From assembly GCF_954871325.1 (NCBI RefSeq), contig NC_088777.1:15043366-15107365 (forward strand): a stretch of 64,000 nt of DNA, written 5' to 3'. The notes under the pieces are model-generated. The model saw only the letters and a program-made list of their open reading frames with translations. It did not search any database and was not told the DNA's origin. Source of the DNA: Gordionus sp. m RMFG-2023 (taxonomy: Eukaryota > Nematomorpha > Gordioida > Chordodea > Parachordodidae). This document shows positions 1 through 12,454 of the stretch, piece after piece (within the stretch, counting starts at the first letter, position 1; each line of letters begins with the position of its first letter). The position numbers and the translations under genes are program-made.

Positions 1-125
1 TGTAATTACTTAAACTCAGCCGAAATTTATCTCTTTCCAAGTAATTTTAATTTGTTTATCTTTAATATTAAAAAAAGAGACTTCTATATGGTATATAGTT
101 TATCTAGTAAAAATACCATAGCTAC

Positions 126-465
126 TAGTGATCTGCATCAGGCCTAATTTTTCAATCCCGGCCGTCTTCCCTGCCCGATTCCAAACGAATATTTTTTTAT
201 TTGTCCCGAAAACCCCTACCAAAAATAAAAATTATTTGTTGACCTAGCCCTAATTTATTTAAATATAGAAAAATTTAATTTTTCTTTTATTGTAAAAAAA
301 ATAAATATTAGCACCTTGTTTCTTGCAGGATTTAAATTAAATCAAGCTATTTAACAAAATATAATGATATCATATTTAAATATTTAAGCACGACCCGACC
401 CAAATTTTTTTTAAAAATATTAGGCTCGAATAGCCCGTACCGAAATTATTTTTTTTACATCTCTA
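126..465. repeat. possible hAT-type MITE remnant
   Basis: A stretch with unusually C-rich patches (runs of CCCGACCC and CCCGG type) in otherwise A+T-rich DNA. It starts TAGTGATCTGCA, and its far end reads TAGAGATGTAAA on the other strand, so the ends are imperfect inverted repeats. No target duplication could be matched. It resembles the delimited MITEs at 14879 and 48574 in layout only. It sits in intronic DNA upstream of the first visible SLC37 exon. Weak call. Confidence 0.3.
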
Positions 466-687
466 AAATTTTTTACATTTACATAATACATAATATAGAA
501 ATATCTGCCCCTTAAAAACCAATTAAGTTTTAAAGGAGAGGAAAATAGATTTTTAAATTTGGATTGATATTAATTCAATTACTAGTTAATTATCCCATAA
601 TACATGTGAGAAATGAATGAAATATATATTTTTTTAACTAATTTATCTTTACTATTTATATATTAAAAAATAACTACGATATGCTAG

Positions 688-3600
688 GTTTTCATTAAAG
701 ATCGTTTATCCTGGAGATGGGTATACCCAATTCCCTCCGTTCTCATAGTATGACTTTTATTTTTTAATTCTTCACAAGTTGGCCACTTCTATAGATACAA
801 TAGAATGACCTTTTTATCAAAGAGATTCTTTGTTCATTTACAATTGGTAAAATAAGGTAGATTACATTTTCACCAATATTCTATTATAGGAAGATATAAA
901 CAATATAATATAATAATTATATATTTTATCAGAATTGTTACGTTGTTTTTACGTATTTCATTGTTCCTTAATGTTTCTTAAAAAAAAATATATTATATAG
1001 ATAGGAATGGGATTGTCTTTGCTGCTCTTTTTCAAGTGGCGGATGAAAAAACTGATGGAATCTTTTAAAATCGCTGAAATAGGGAATAATATGACCTTGA
1101 AGGACTCCCGTATTACCTATGATATGCATAAAAAAGAGATATTTATGAAAACAAGAAGTAGGGTTGATCGAGGAGAAAGAAAAAACATACTTTAATTTTT
1201 AACAAATTTAAAAATGAAATAAGTATTTATGTTTTATGATAGACGATGCTTTATCCCCAGTACTTCATTCACCCGAAATCAAGAAATCTTTTTGGGTTCA
1301 CGCTAAAAAATCCCTACTTCTTTTCTGGAATGTTCCGTATATTTTTTTGTTATTATAATAATAATTTTTTAAAAAACATATTTCGTCTTAACCATAACAA
1401 TAATTATCATTGAATTAACCTTTCTGGTTTTATCAAATATCTATAATCTAATACCTGAAACCCGTGCTATAAAATGGTATGAGCTTAAAATCAAGCTGTT
1501 CGCATCTCGTATTTTTAATTTTCTTTTGAAATCATTCATACAACCAAAATGATATTGACTATATTGTAAAAATTCGAACCAGGCCATTAAATTAATCAAA
1601 TTCCTGGTGGCCAGGTTAGAAGATGGGGAAAAATTTAAATCTGGGCAGGATAGCTCTGATCTATATCAAATTCATTGTCATCGTTTAAAAAAGAAAAAAT
1701 TTTCTCCTATTTACAAAAAAATTTGACTCATTATACTATTATCTTTTTAAAATATATAATATTATAATTTTAATAATTGATTAACTATTAAAAGGACTAC
1801 CTTTTTAGAAATAATTTAGTTTCTTTTCAAAAAAAGAATACAAATGATTTGGAATATTTAGCGTTATAAAAAAAATTTTGGGAATGGTTAATTGGAAATT
1901 TGATGTTCTTATCTTACCTTGTTAATAAGTAAATCAAATTAAAAAATTATTTTGAATTTTTTTTGAAAGAAAGATATGTATACAAGTTTAAAAAATGTTA
2001 AATTACTATTAAGTAGGGTTAATAGAATTGATAATGACTTAAACGAAATGTTGGAAAAAATAAATAATTTTAAAAAAATAACAATTTCACTCAATTTTTT
2101 TTAGGTTGATCTTACACCTCTCGATAGCTATGTTTTGTCTCAAAATGATTAGATACATCTTTTACATGTGGTTACCTTTCTTGCTCGAATATAAAGTATA
2201 AATCGTAATACACAAAAAATGATATATATTTTTTAATAAATCATGTCATGTTTATATCCCGTTTGATTACTTGAATAATACCAAGCTTCCATCAGACTGC
2301 CATTGATCCGAAGCTTAAAATATATAATAAAAAAATTTCTGTGATTAGGAAAGACTAATCTTAAGGGAGTTTTTTATTTTATTGATATATTTTCAAGGCA
2401 ATATAAAAAATTTGTCCAGGTTCAGGTTGATTTTGAAGTTACTAGTTAATAAAATCGTTTATTTCATATTACTGAAGCCATATATATTTTATCTAGAACA
2501 ATTTTTCTTCGACTAAAGCTGGCAATATATCGGCACTTTTTGAAGTAGGCGGGGTTATAGGATCTGTTTTGTTGGGATTAATCATGGACAAGTAAATGCA
2601 ATCAAATATACATAATACCAAATACTACCGAGAGTCAATTAGTACATTTAAAAAAAAATTTGCAAGTCAAAGAGTTAAATATAATTAATAATATAACACT
2701 ATGTTAGAAAGATTTTATTTTATGATTTATAATATAATATAAAGAATAATATAAGCAATATAAAATGTAAATTTTATTTAATGATGAATAAAAATTGCAT
2801 AAAATAGAAACATTTAAGAGGCAGTCCTGGCTAATGTTGTTAAACGGCTCAATTTAGCAGATTTAAATAAAGATTTTAGTTAAAATATTACACTAGCCTC
2901 GAGATTTTGTTAATAGATGTCGAAACTATAGTTGGGTAATTGCTAAACGGCTAATTTGGCTCAATCTTCAGGTACCTGCCAGAGAAAATCCGTTAACATT
3001 AAGACGTTTTAATTTATACCCCGAGGCCAAACCGAGGCCAAAATGATAGTTTTTGGTTAAAAATTTGGTTTGGTCGATTTTTTATAGCCGGCTTAAAAGT
3101 GGATTAAAGGGCTAAAAATATAGTAATTACCTAACTATAGTCGAAACCTTTCAGCCACTTATAAGCAAAATCGATAGACTTCCGTAATATTAGATCCTGG
3201 CTCAGATACTATATCAATTTGCTTTTAAAATTGCCAAAAAAAGTTAAAAGATAATAAGTCAAACTTTTTCTGATAACAATTGATTTTTTTAATCGCTGAT
3301 ACAATTTTATGCAATTATTATTTTTTTAACCCCACATATGTGGCTAAAATTAATTAAGATTTTATGTTTTGTAGACTAATACTATTCTACAGATACACTG
3401 ATATTCTCGGTATCGATATCGGCGAATTGTTTAACCTATACCAGTGACCCCAAAATAATAATTAAACCCTATAATAGGCTCCAATCATACTGTTTATATG
3501 AATGCCTTATATTTCTATAGCTTATATTATCCTTTATATATAAAAATATATGATATAATTATTTAAAATTTTTTTAGGCGAACTCTTGACTTTGGGTAGT

Positions 3601-6600
3601 ATTTATCAATTCTTTGATTATCGTTTTCAATTTTCTTCCTCTATCGTTTTTTAATCATTTTCCCCGGGCGATGAACCCAAATTAGAGTTCACAAATTCAA
3701 AATTGTATGGTTATACATTTTGAGAACACATACCAAATAAGGACCGATATGGATAACTCGGGTATTTTGGAACCGGAAAGGAATCTCCTTAAGAAAATTA
3801 GTTTGTTATAAAAATTTCCGCAAAATAGTTTAGAATTACTGAACCCTAATTTTGGGTTACAGGTCTAAGTTTACCATTTATAAAGAATTTCTTTCCTGAT
3901 TATCCTTGTTATTGCTGCCAAGGGAAACTAAGCGTTTTTTAATCAGAGCATGCACTAGTTTGGAATACATTGAGATTTAATAGTGCTGTAAACATTTCTA
4001 AAAAAATCGAACGCGTTCAACGTTCATTGACAAAAATCGAACGCGTTCAAGTTCATATTCAAAAAAAGTTAATACAATATATTATTAATTAAAAACATAT
4101 TGTTTTGTTATTTGCAAAAAATTGAGATAAGTTATCCTCCTCCGATTCATTCTCTACTCTCGACAAAAAAAAGGATATCTCGAAATTAACAGTTCTCTAA
4201 GGTTTTCAAAGCATATTTTTTAATATCGCTCTAAGTTTATTTTTAATAGGTTCGTTCTGTGGAAGTTTTATCTATGGCCATTGAAGTTTGAATGCTGGAT
4301 GTATAATTGCAGAAAGAACATATTGGTCCTTATATATATGTTCAAATGTTTAAAAAAAATAAAATATATGTAATTAATTGAGAGTGATAGGTTTAATACC
4401 TTTTATTTATCCCATTTAATACGGCGTCTATCAATGGTTGACCATATTTAAGGCCACTATTTTTTTTAATTTTAAAATAACTATCGTTATTGTTGGGGTC
4501 AAATATCCCAAATGCATTATTTTTTCAAATTTAATGATTTAACTTAGTTTTTTTTTTTTAAAGGGTAAATTCTCTCTTTATTTCAATAGTTGCTGATATA
4601 TATCATATCATATAAAATCAAATAATTAATATTAAAATCAAATGTCGTTTTAAATTGGAACCTAAAGATTTTGACAATATAATACTTTTTGGCACATTTT
4701 ACACTTGGTAAGCATTGGATTAATTCCTTCAATATAGGATGTTAATGTAAAACATTTATCATATTTGGCCATAGTAATGATAATTCATCTGATTTTGGAT
4801 TTTCAGAATCAGATGATGAGGATTAAATAAAAATAATCATGCTTATACTAATCTATTAAATTAAAATATAAACAATAATATTCAAATTAATAAACTATGT
4901 GTTAAAAAAATTGAAATGTGAAAAGGAAATACACAGCCGATTAAAAAAATAATAATACATTTTTTAAAATAATTCGGAAATATTAAATTTTTCGAATGAA
5001 TAAAAATAAAAAGTATTTTTAAAATTGAACGAACGTTAAATTCGAACGCGTTCGTAATAAAAAAGGAACGCGTTCACGTTCAAAGTTCGTCAAAAATAAA
5101 AGGAACGCCGTTCATTATTTTTTTCTAAAAAACGAATTTCGTTCACGAACGCGTTCATTTTGAACGCGTTCGTTTACAACATTAAGATTTAATGATGAAA
5201 TGCACCTTGTTTTTATAGATTTTGATGTTGAAATATAATATGTATATTTTCTAATTGATTTGAGTTTTTTTAAAGGCAACGCAAGTTAGGCTTTTTTATG
5301 ATTATTGTACTTAAAAAATAAGTGATCATCCTATATATTTGAAATCAGTTCATTCTTTTTAATTTGCTATGTTGCTTTTGTTTTTTTAAAGTATATTCTT
5401 TAACCCTACAGAAGTTTTAATGTGGACATTAAATTTACGTTTTACCTGATTTGACGAATTACTTTTACTTTATAAGGTGATATAATATCCTCAGAACATT
5501 TTGGCTGTCTGATTTTACTTCAATATCTGTCATAACCAAGTTTTTACTTACTGACAATTATTGTGGCATAATTAATGACTGATGAATAGAAACGGGTTAC
5601 GAGTATCTTTTAAAACCTTTGGTTGATAAATTTATAAATTGTTTGCTTAAGGGTTTTACTAAATTTAACAATTCCGAGTAAATTATCAAAAAGAGTTCAA
5701 ATTGGTGAAGAAAAGGAAGAGAATAAGATTATACAAAAAGTATGACAAAATTATTAAAAATTAAATTCTGCATATTATAATATTTCCCTCTTTGTATATT
5801 AATTTTTTTTTTGAAAATTTTTCACAGAGTATTTCACAAGACTCAATTCGTGGGAATAATTTATTTTCTGTTCATTCACATCATAATGGTCTTCGGTTTC
5901 ATCCTTAGCACGGATCCCTCATGGCATTGGTTGATTAATTCGTCTTTTCTTTTATTAGCGGGTTTATTTAAACTCTTGAATTGTGATAATTGTATTAATA
6001 AGTATAAAGATATAAAATCTTAAACCAGTACCGATCCGGGCCATTGTATAACCAACACCTGTCCAGCACTGGTTCTAATTCGAGATATATTTATTTATAC
6101 TATCATAGATGAATTTTGAAAACCTATAGTTTATATTTTATATCATGTTCATGTTTCGATAATCTTATTACTTTTTATTCCTTCCTTTCCGCACTATCTT
6201 ATAATGATAATTATAATATGGTTTCTATATTATTAACATAAAGTCCCACTATAGGAAAATTAAAACTTTTTTTAATGATACAACTAGCTATATTTTACAA
6301 GTTATAATATATTAATCAATATATTTCTCCTTTCATTCCTTTTTTTTTCTTTCAATCTTATGTTTAAAATATTCGGCATTTTACCTTTTCACATTTCCCA
6401 GGTGTAATGAATGGTGGAGTAGACAACCTACTTTCTTCCTCTGTACCCTTACTCATATCTTCCTGCTTTCGAGTCGAATCTCCTTCCGCGCTGATAGGTC
6501 TCATCAATGGATTTGGTTCGCTTGGAACCTTTTTGGAGGGTCCATTAGTGGGCCTTGTTCTCGACATGTCCTCGTCTAAAACTTTTAGAAATCATAAAAT

Positions 6601-7384
6601 TACGAAATTATCTGATTTTGACACTTCTTCACCCTCCCGCGCCACTTTATCGTCTCATCTTCTTAATTCCATTTTAAACGAAACTTCGTTATCTCATTCA
6701 CCTTTGACGTCTAAATTCAATCAGTCTTATGATTATTTAAGCCTATTTAATCACTTAAACCAAACGAATGGATCATTTATAAATATTGGTAAAAATTTGA
6801 CTGGCGACATCCATCATACGACAAATAATTATATCGATTTTACCGGCTTCTTTTATATTATAGGAGTCTTTTCGGTCATACCGGCACTTGTGATGCTCGC
6901 TGGTTACCTCAGGTATCGTCACGTTATCACTACTTATTGCCGCGAGAAAGACATCAATAATAATCAAAATAACCATATTTACACTCAGAATACTCTGGCA
7001 GATCAGACTAGTACTAATGGCACCATCGAAAAAGAGGCTATTGATTCCAAGAATATTACAGTACCCAATTCTGCCAACAAACAAGGATACCGTCGTTTGT
7101 TGAGCTCTTTTCGATTTAAGGGAGAAGATAAAACTAAATCAAGAGACAAAAGTTATTTGGACACTAAATTATCGGAAGATAATACCAAGTTATTTGAAGT
7201 CAATATTGACGATGACAATTGTGTTAAGCGTATTAGCAATGAAGGTGCTTGCCGAAATGTTAATTTTGATAAGGAAGTTAAAGATGGTGATGTGATAAAT
7301 AGAAAAAGCCTCATTTCGGATTCAAAGTTCGATTCTGTAACAAAATCAGACAATAATTCGAGTTTTTTAAGCGTGGACGATTAA
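688..7384 (+). CDS. SLC37-like sugar-phosphate/phosphate carrier (5' end outside window)
   Basis: Major facilitator superfamily carrier of the SLC37 (organophosphate/phosphate antiporter) type, expected in ER or endolysosomal membrane. Exons: 688-747, 1001-1157, 1243-1336, 2105-2195, 2497-2591, 3578-3595 (18-nt microexon), 5828-5961, 6402-7384. All junctions are GT-AG, every phase matches, and the sum is 1632 nt (543 aa plus stop). Family-like segments: LSWRWVYPIPS (as WGWSFVVPG, helix 6), YIFYMWLPF (as YTFLFWLPF, helix 7), STKAGNISALFEVGGVIGS (helix 8 start), then NGGVDNLLSS and ALIGLINGFGSLG (helices 10-11). Oddities: the helix 11-12 loop is about 88 residues with five N-glycosylation sequons (NET, NQS, NQT, NGS, NLT), and the tail after helix 12 (FFYIIGVFSVIPALVML) is about 157 polar residues. 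Helices 1-5 lie upstream of the window. It looks nearest SLC37A3 to me, from memory. The family is fairly sure; subtype and substrate are not. Confidence 0.85.
2832..3193. mobile_element. TAGTG-family MITE, interrupted by a second MITE
   Basis: Starts TAATGTTGTTAAACGGCTC, the same end as the MITEs at 26465 and 62492. Flanked by an imperfect 8-bp duplication (GTCCTGGC at 2824-2831, ATCCTGGC at 3194-3201). The right terminus is eroded. A second element (2927-3139) has inserted into it. Lies in the intron between SLC37 exons 2497-2591 and 3578-3595. Confidence 0.55.
2927..3139. mobile_element. hAT-type MITE with 8-bp TSD, nested
   Basis: Ends are inverted repeats (TATAGTTGGGTAATT at the left; the right end reads TATAGTTAGGTAATT on the other strand). 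Flanked by a perfect 8-bp duplication GTCGAAAC (2919-2926 and 3140-3147). No coding capacity. It is younger than the MITE it sits in. Confidence 0.8.
3578..3595 (+). other. 18-nt microexon of the SLC37-like gene
   Basis: Preceded by a T-rich tract ending in TTTAG and followed by GTAGT. It completes a lysine codon begun in exon 2497-2591 and leaves two bases (GG) that join A of exon 5828-5961 into glycine, giving the peptide KRTLDFG at the cytoplasmic loop after helix 8. Supported only by phase agreement on both sides and family alignment; exon skipping is possible. Confidence 0.55.
3981..5184. mobile_element. hAT-like element with 8-bp TSD in SLC37 intron
   Basis: TIRs TAGTGCTGTAAAC (left) and TAATGTTGTAAAC (right, other strand). 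Perfect 8-bp duplication AGATTTAA at 3973-3980 and 5185-5192. The subterminal regions carry several copies of the palindrome GAACGCGTTC, two near the left end and several near the right, in inverted arrangement, like transposase-binding subterminal repeats of hAT elements. A short acidic reading frame ending near 4825 (ESDDED then stop) may be the tail of a lost transposase. Otherwise non-coding. Confidence 0.75.
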
Positions 7385-7878
7385 TCTTTGCATTCATCCC
7401 AAACTAACGGTCATAATTTATTTTTAGAAAGAGGAATTTAATTAAATAAGAAGAGGAAAAAAAGAGTAATTTATTTTTTTATTGCCATATTTAGATAAAA
7501 GTATAAAAATAATTTCGGTAATAATTATACAATATTTATATTTTACCAAATCAATATAGTATGTTAAAATAAAACACGAGTACTCATTGTATTGAAGGAA
7601 GAAGATGTAAATATCAATAGTTCACTCAAATTTATTTTTTTTATTTACAAATGATTATGCAATTACATACAAATTATATGTTTAGCAAGCACTGCTCATC
7701 ATTTAAGTAAAAAAATGTTATATAAATTTGTAAACATGAATAATTATTTTAATCATATTTAATTTTTAGATTATTTCATCCATTTAGAACATTTAGTTAT
7801 CCAACATATTTTACATTAAATACTTATTGAATTTTTTTGTAAAAAAAGACCCTAATAATTATATTTAAAATTTCGGAA
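7385..7878. other. 3' flank of SLC37-like gene
   Basis: A+T-rich sequence with no gene seen. The first AATAAA downstream of the stop codon is at 7568-7573 and is the likeliest polyadenylation signal. Confidence 0.4.
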
Positions 7879-9253
7879 ATGGCGAATGCCTGCCTTTTCT
7901 ACACATTGAAACTCATAGTATAAAATACATTTTAAAAAATTTCTTATTATTTATTTATACTATAAAATTTTTCAATTTTTTTTATATTATATTTCGATTC
8001 TTATCAGAACATAATATATTAGGATTAGATTTCATATAAAACTAATTATTTATATAGAATTTAGTATAGCTATTGTTTTACGAAATATTATTTTATATAT
8101 TATCACGATTGAATATTGTATTAATTGTTTAGATTTACTATCGAATAAAAGGTAGCTTGAATATATAATTCAGTAAATAAATTTTTTTATGATCGAAGTA
8201 TGCTATAAGTCAGAAATTCAAACCAGCAGTAAGACCGTATCCTGGTTCGGCTTATTTTGACATTTATTTCTATTTAACCCAGGTTGCACGATTTTGAACT
8301 AAGACACCCTATTTGAAAGAAAGGGAACTACATGAAATAAATATTATTTATATATACCTTTTTGGTACAACAAATAAACCAAATACGTGGTAACCTCTTT
8401 TTTAGGCAGCTCTATACGACTGTTTAGAAATACGACTAACTAGGACACCGCCTAACAATTTTTTGTAAAATATAGTATTATATTAAAAAATAACGCTTAT
8501 AATCGGAATTCTGAATAAAATAAATACATCAACGAAATGGATATAATGGTGATCATTAGATAATTATACTGAAAGTAAAAAAGAAAATAAAATGATAAAA
8601 ATAAATTTTATCCTAATAAATATTACTAACACTTTTAGGTCAAAATACAAATTGGGCCATCTTTGATGGAAACATGTTTTACCAAGAAGAACTGATAACC
8701 AAAAAAAAGAATGTCTTATATTATAGCTTTAAAGAACAAATATTTTATTCAAAAAATGATTTTTTAATTATTTTAAAATTAAATATAGAAAGACTAAAAA
8801 TATGTTATACTAATTTATATTATCATTTTAAAGTTGATCCTATTTTATTTTCCTCCAAGAAGAAATGAAATTTTTTAAACTAAATAAAAAATTTGGAATA
8901 GTAGATGAGTATTGCAAAACCTTTGAGAATAGTTTGAAACGATTTTCTTTACTGCACGTGGTAAAAATTTTAAACAACATTTTGGATTGGAAAAAAAAAA
9001 TTGTTTAAAAATTAAACTATTGCATGTAGTATAAAATATTAACATTATTCATTTCAAACTCCTAAGGTTTAATAATACTTATCTAATTTACTAATATTTT
9101 ATTTTCTCTTGTGAAAGAAAATTGGCACTATCAGCTTAGCTACTCTCAAAGGCTTTATAATATTGATCCAATACCAAAAACTCTTGGTAAGTTTCTAGTT
9201 TACGAGTTATGATTACAATTAGTGTATTTATTTTTACAGGATTGGCGGTGTAA
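7879..9253 (+). CDS. weak candidate small multi-exon gene, unrecognised
   Basis: Several exon-like pieces follow one another. 7879-7917 is an ATG exon (MANACLFYTLKLI) with donor GTATAA. 8199-8282 (YAISQKFKPAVRPYPGSAYF...) has donor GTTGCA. 8406-8464 (AALYDCLEIRLTRTPPNNF) has donor GTAAAA. These three join in phase. Joining on to 8639 gives only LSKYKLGHL and a stop at 8666, about 69 aa in total. In another frame 8639-8868 is open (NTNWAIFDGNMFYQEEL...), and 9118-9186 plus 9240-9253 (WHYQLSYSQRLYNIDPIPK...GLAV, stop) look like the last exons of a gene, but no phase-consistent path joins them to the earlier pieces. No family recognised. It may be one gene, two, or chance. Confidence 0.25.
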
Positions 9254-12200
9254 GGGGTTGGCCCTTTTTAGAATTTTAAAATTTATATCTTGTCAATAGA
9301 CAGGGTAAGCCTGATATAGACTAGTGACGTTATTTTCTAATGTTAGATTTAAAGAGACCTGATGTGGAATAAGAAATTTGAATAATATGAGATAATATTA
9401 TATCAAAAATTATCATTTAATTTGAGCAAGTATATGTATATGTATTCTTTTATAACTACTTAATTTTATCTAATTATGGCTAGAAAAGGTTAAAAAATAT
9501 TTCAAGCACCTAATTATATCTATTTTTGTCTTTAAAAAAAGGATAATATACAATTGTTACTCATTCATAAATAGAATTACAACTAATATTATTTATACTT
9601 GTTCATTCTCATATAATCAATCCTATAATAATTATATTTTTAAAGTAATAAATAAAATAGAAATTCAAGTAAATTGTCACCAACTTATCAGTAGTCTAAA
9701 ATGTATAAATATTTTTAAATTATTATTTCTATATTTCTTACTCATTTTTGTCGAAAATATATATTTTTGCATTCTAATACAATTATCGGTGTACATATAA
9801 ACGTGGAACAGCAACTGTCAATATAAAATTCCCGTCCTTGGAATATCGGGAATTTTGAAAAACTTTGTAAAAATATTTCAAATTGGCTAAAAATCAAAAA
9901 ATTTTGAGTAAAATGAGACATGACTTGACTCCAATGAATTAAATTTACTAAATAGATTAAACACAAAAAGTAGCCTTAAAATGCAGTATATCATCATGGA
10001 TTAGTTCAAAATAATTGACACGAGGATAATGTTTGCCGCGAAATGAATTTTGCAATATAGTTTAGTTTAAAATATTCAGTTAATGTTTATAAGGCCATTC
10101 CCAAATACAACGTTTTTTCAAAGCTAGAAAAAATAAATACTACTTAAATAACTTTTTTTATTGCATACGATTTTGCTTTCGATATTTTTTTAACAATTAA
10201 ATGGCGTCTTAAACGATTGAAGTGAACAAGTTGTTATTTAAATATCATATTATGCAATAAAACCAGATGAAACATATTTACTCAAATAAAGTATTCGATT
10301 AATTATGGATTTTATATTCTAAAGATAAGATAGTTTGATATTGCAATATCTTTTTGTTGAGTTTACTAAAAACATTTTTATCTATAATTTTTATTCAAAG
10401 GATTTTTTATTAATTAAGCAATATTATTTGATATAAATATATTAATTTATATTTCTTTTACCAAATAAAAATATGGTATTTAATGAATTTAAGGAAATTA
10501 TTAGATAACTATCCATGATTATTGTTATATGAATGAATATTTCACGAATATCTTAGAACTACAAACCTTAAATAATGTCATATATTGTTATTGAAATATT
10601 TTTTACAAAAATTTATTTAAATCTTATAAAAAATTATATATTTAAAATAAAAACCTTGTAAATTATTTATAACAATTATGTGGAATGTCATTTAATATAA
10701 TTTTAATTCTTTATAAGTTATAGCAGCATTAATAGATTTTCTATCTTTATTCCTTATTTTTTCTTAATATATATATCTCTTAATTCAATATTGAATATAT
10801 ATTTAAGATATTCATTACCTATATTTTTATGAAATTACATTTATTAATGTAAATTTTATATAAAGATATAACTTATCTAGTGAATAATATTTTGTAATCT
10901 ATTTAAGAATAATGTTTTATCTTTCATTTTTAACAATTTATTCTTAAGGAAAATTATAAGCGCGCGAGGAAAATAGGAAATTATAGAATCGATTTATTAT
11001 GAATGGCAAATGTTTTTTAATACCTCAATTGAAAAACAAATTAGTAGGATTTTTTTTTAAAAAGGCCGCACTAAATAGCGGATTATAGATAAAATAGACT
11101 AAGAATTGACCCATTTTCTGTAGCTAATAATTTTATTTCATAAATAATTATATTTGTCACAAAATATAAAACGTTTTCGTGATTATAAATAAAAGTTTTT
11201 TAAATACTAAAATAAATAATTGATAAAATATTGTTTTTGCAAAAAAACTTTACAAATACTATATATTATTGAATTAAGAGTATAATATTTGTCCGAGTAT
11301 ATTTATTTAAATTTATATTAAATATATTTATAATTTTATAAAATTATACAATTCCCAATATTTTGGGGTAAATAGATACTTTATCATTAATTGTGATAAT
11401 ATAAATTTCTTGGTAGCCGAATTTCGTGAAACTTAAAATCCTATAAATCACAACAGCAATTTTGTATATTAAATTATATTTGCGATTTAAATTGTAATAC
11501 ATCATTTACCGATAATTTTAAATATACCCTAAGGATTTGATTTATATTGTAAAGAAATTGTAGGTAAAAAAATGATCAGGTTTAGACTTTTAGCTTGAGA
11601 CGTCCAGCTTCATTGATTGTCTATAAATTATATATTTTTTTTATAATAAATTATAGTAAAATTAATTTTAAGGTATTTCATACAGCTGAATTAATAATCT
11701 CCACTTTTGGAAGGGATTGAAATATAATCATCGATTCTTATTTTAAAAAAAAATTCTAATTTTTATTTAAAAATCACTCTTGTATAAATAAGCTAAAGAG
11801 TAGATAAACGATAAAAAAAATTTGTTCAAATATATTTAATTTTAGCAAGGTATATAAAAAATCTAAATAAATATTTAAAAAGGAAAATAAATTTAAAAAT
11901 AGATATAAAGTTAAAAATTTCTGAATCTTAAAATAACATATAAAAAATACAATAAAATAAACGAAAGAGGGTCCCTTAAGCTGACAAAACCTGACCTGCC
12001 TATCTTAAATGAAATCATATGATGAAGGTAAAATCCCTCCAGAGGATCACCTGAAATAAGGCGAAATTTTCAAGTGTTTTAAAAAAATCTAGGGCCCCAA
12101 ATCTAAATATATTGATTATGTCCGAAACTATGCGGAATAATATACGAGGTATATTTCTATAAATACCATTGTCTAGTTCATTAACACAATATTTATCAAT

Positions 12201-12454
12201 CTTATAAATTGATTTTTTTACAATTCCCAGGATACTTAACGTTAATAAAATTCTACCAGTAAAATAATTTACCTTAGGTTGGATGGTTAGAGAGCCTGGC
12301 GTAATTTTTCAGAATATAATGCATATAGAAAATATATAATTTATTAATCTTTTTTTCCAATTCTATTTCCTGTCTCTAGTGATGATGGTTTCATTGTTTT
12401 ATTATTTTCATTCATATATTATGCATTTTTCTACTCTATTTCATGTATCTCAAG
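9254..12454. other. intergenic A+T-rich DNA, nothing recognised
   Basis: About 3.2 kb of very A+T-rich sequence with only short chance reading frames. No coding family, RNA gene or delimitable repeat was seen. Confidence 0.5.
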
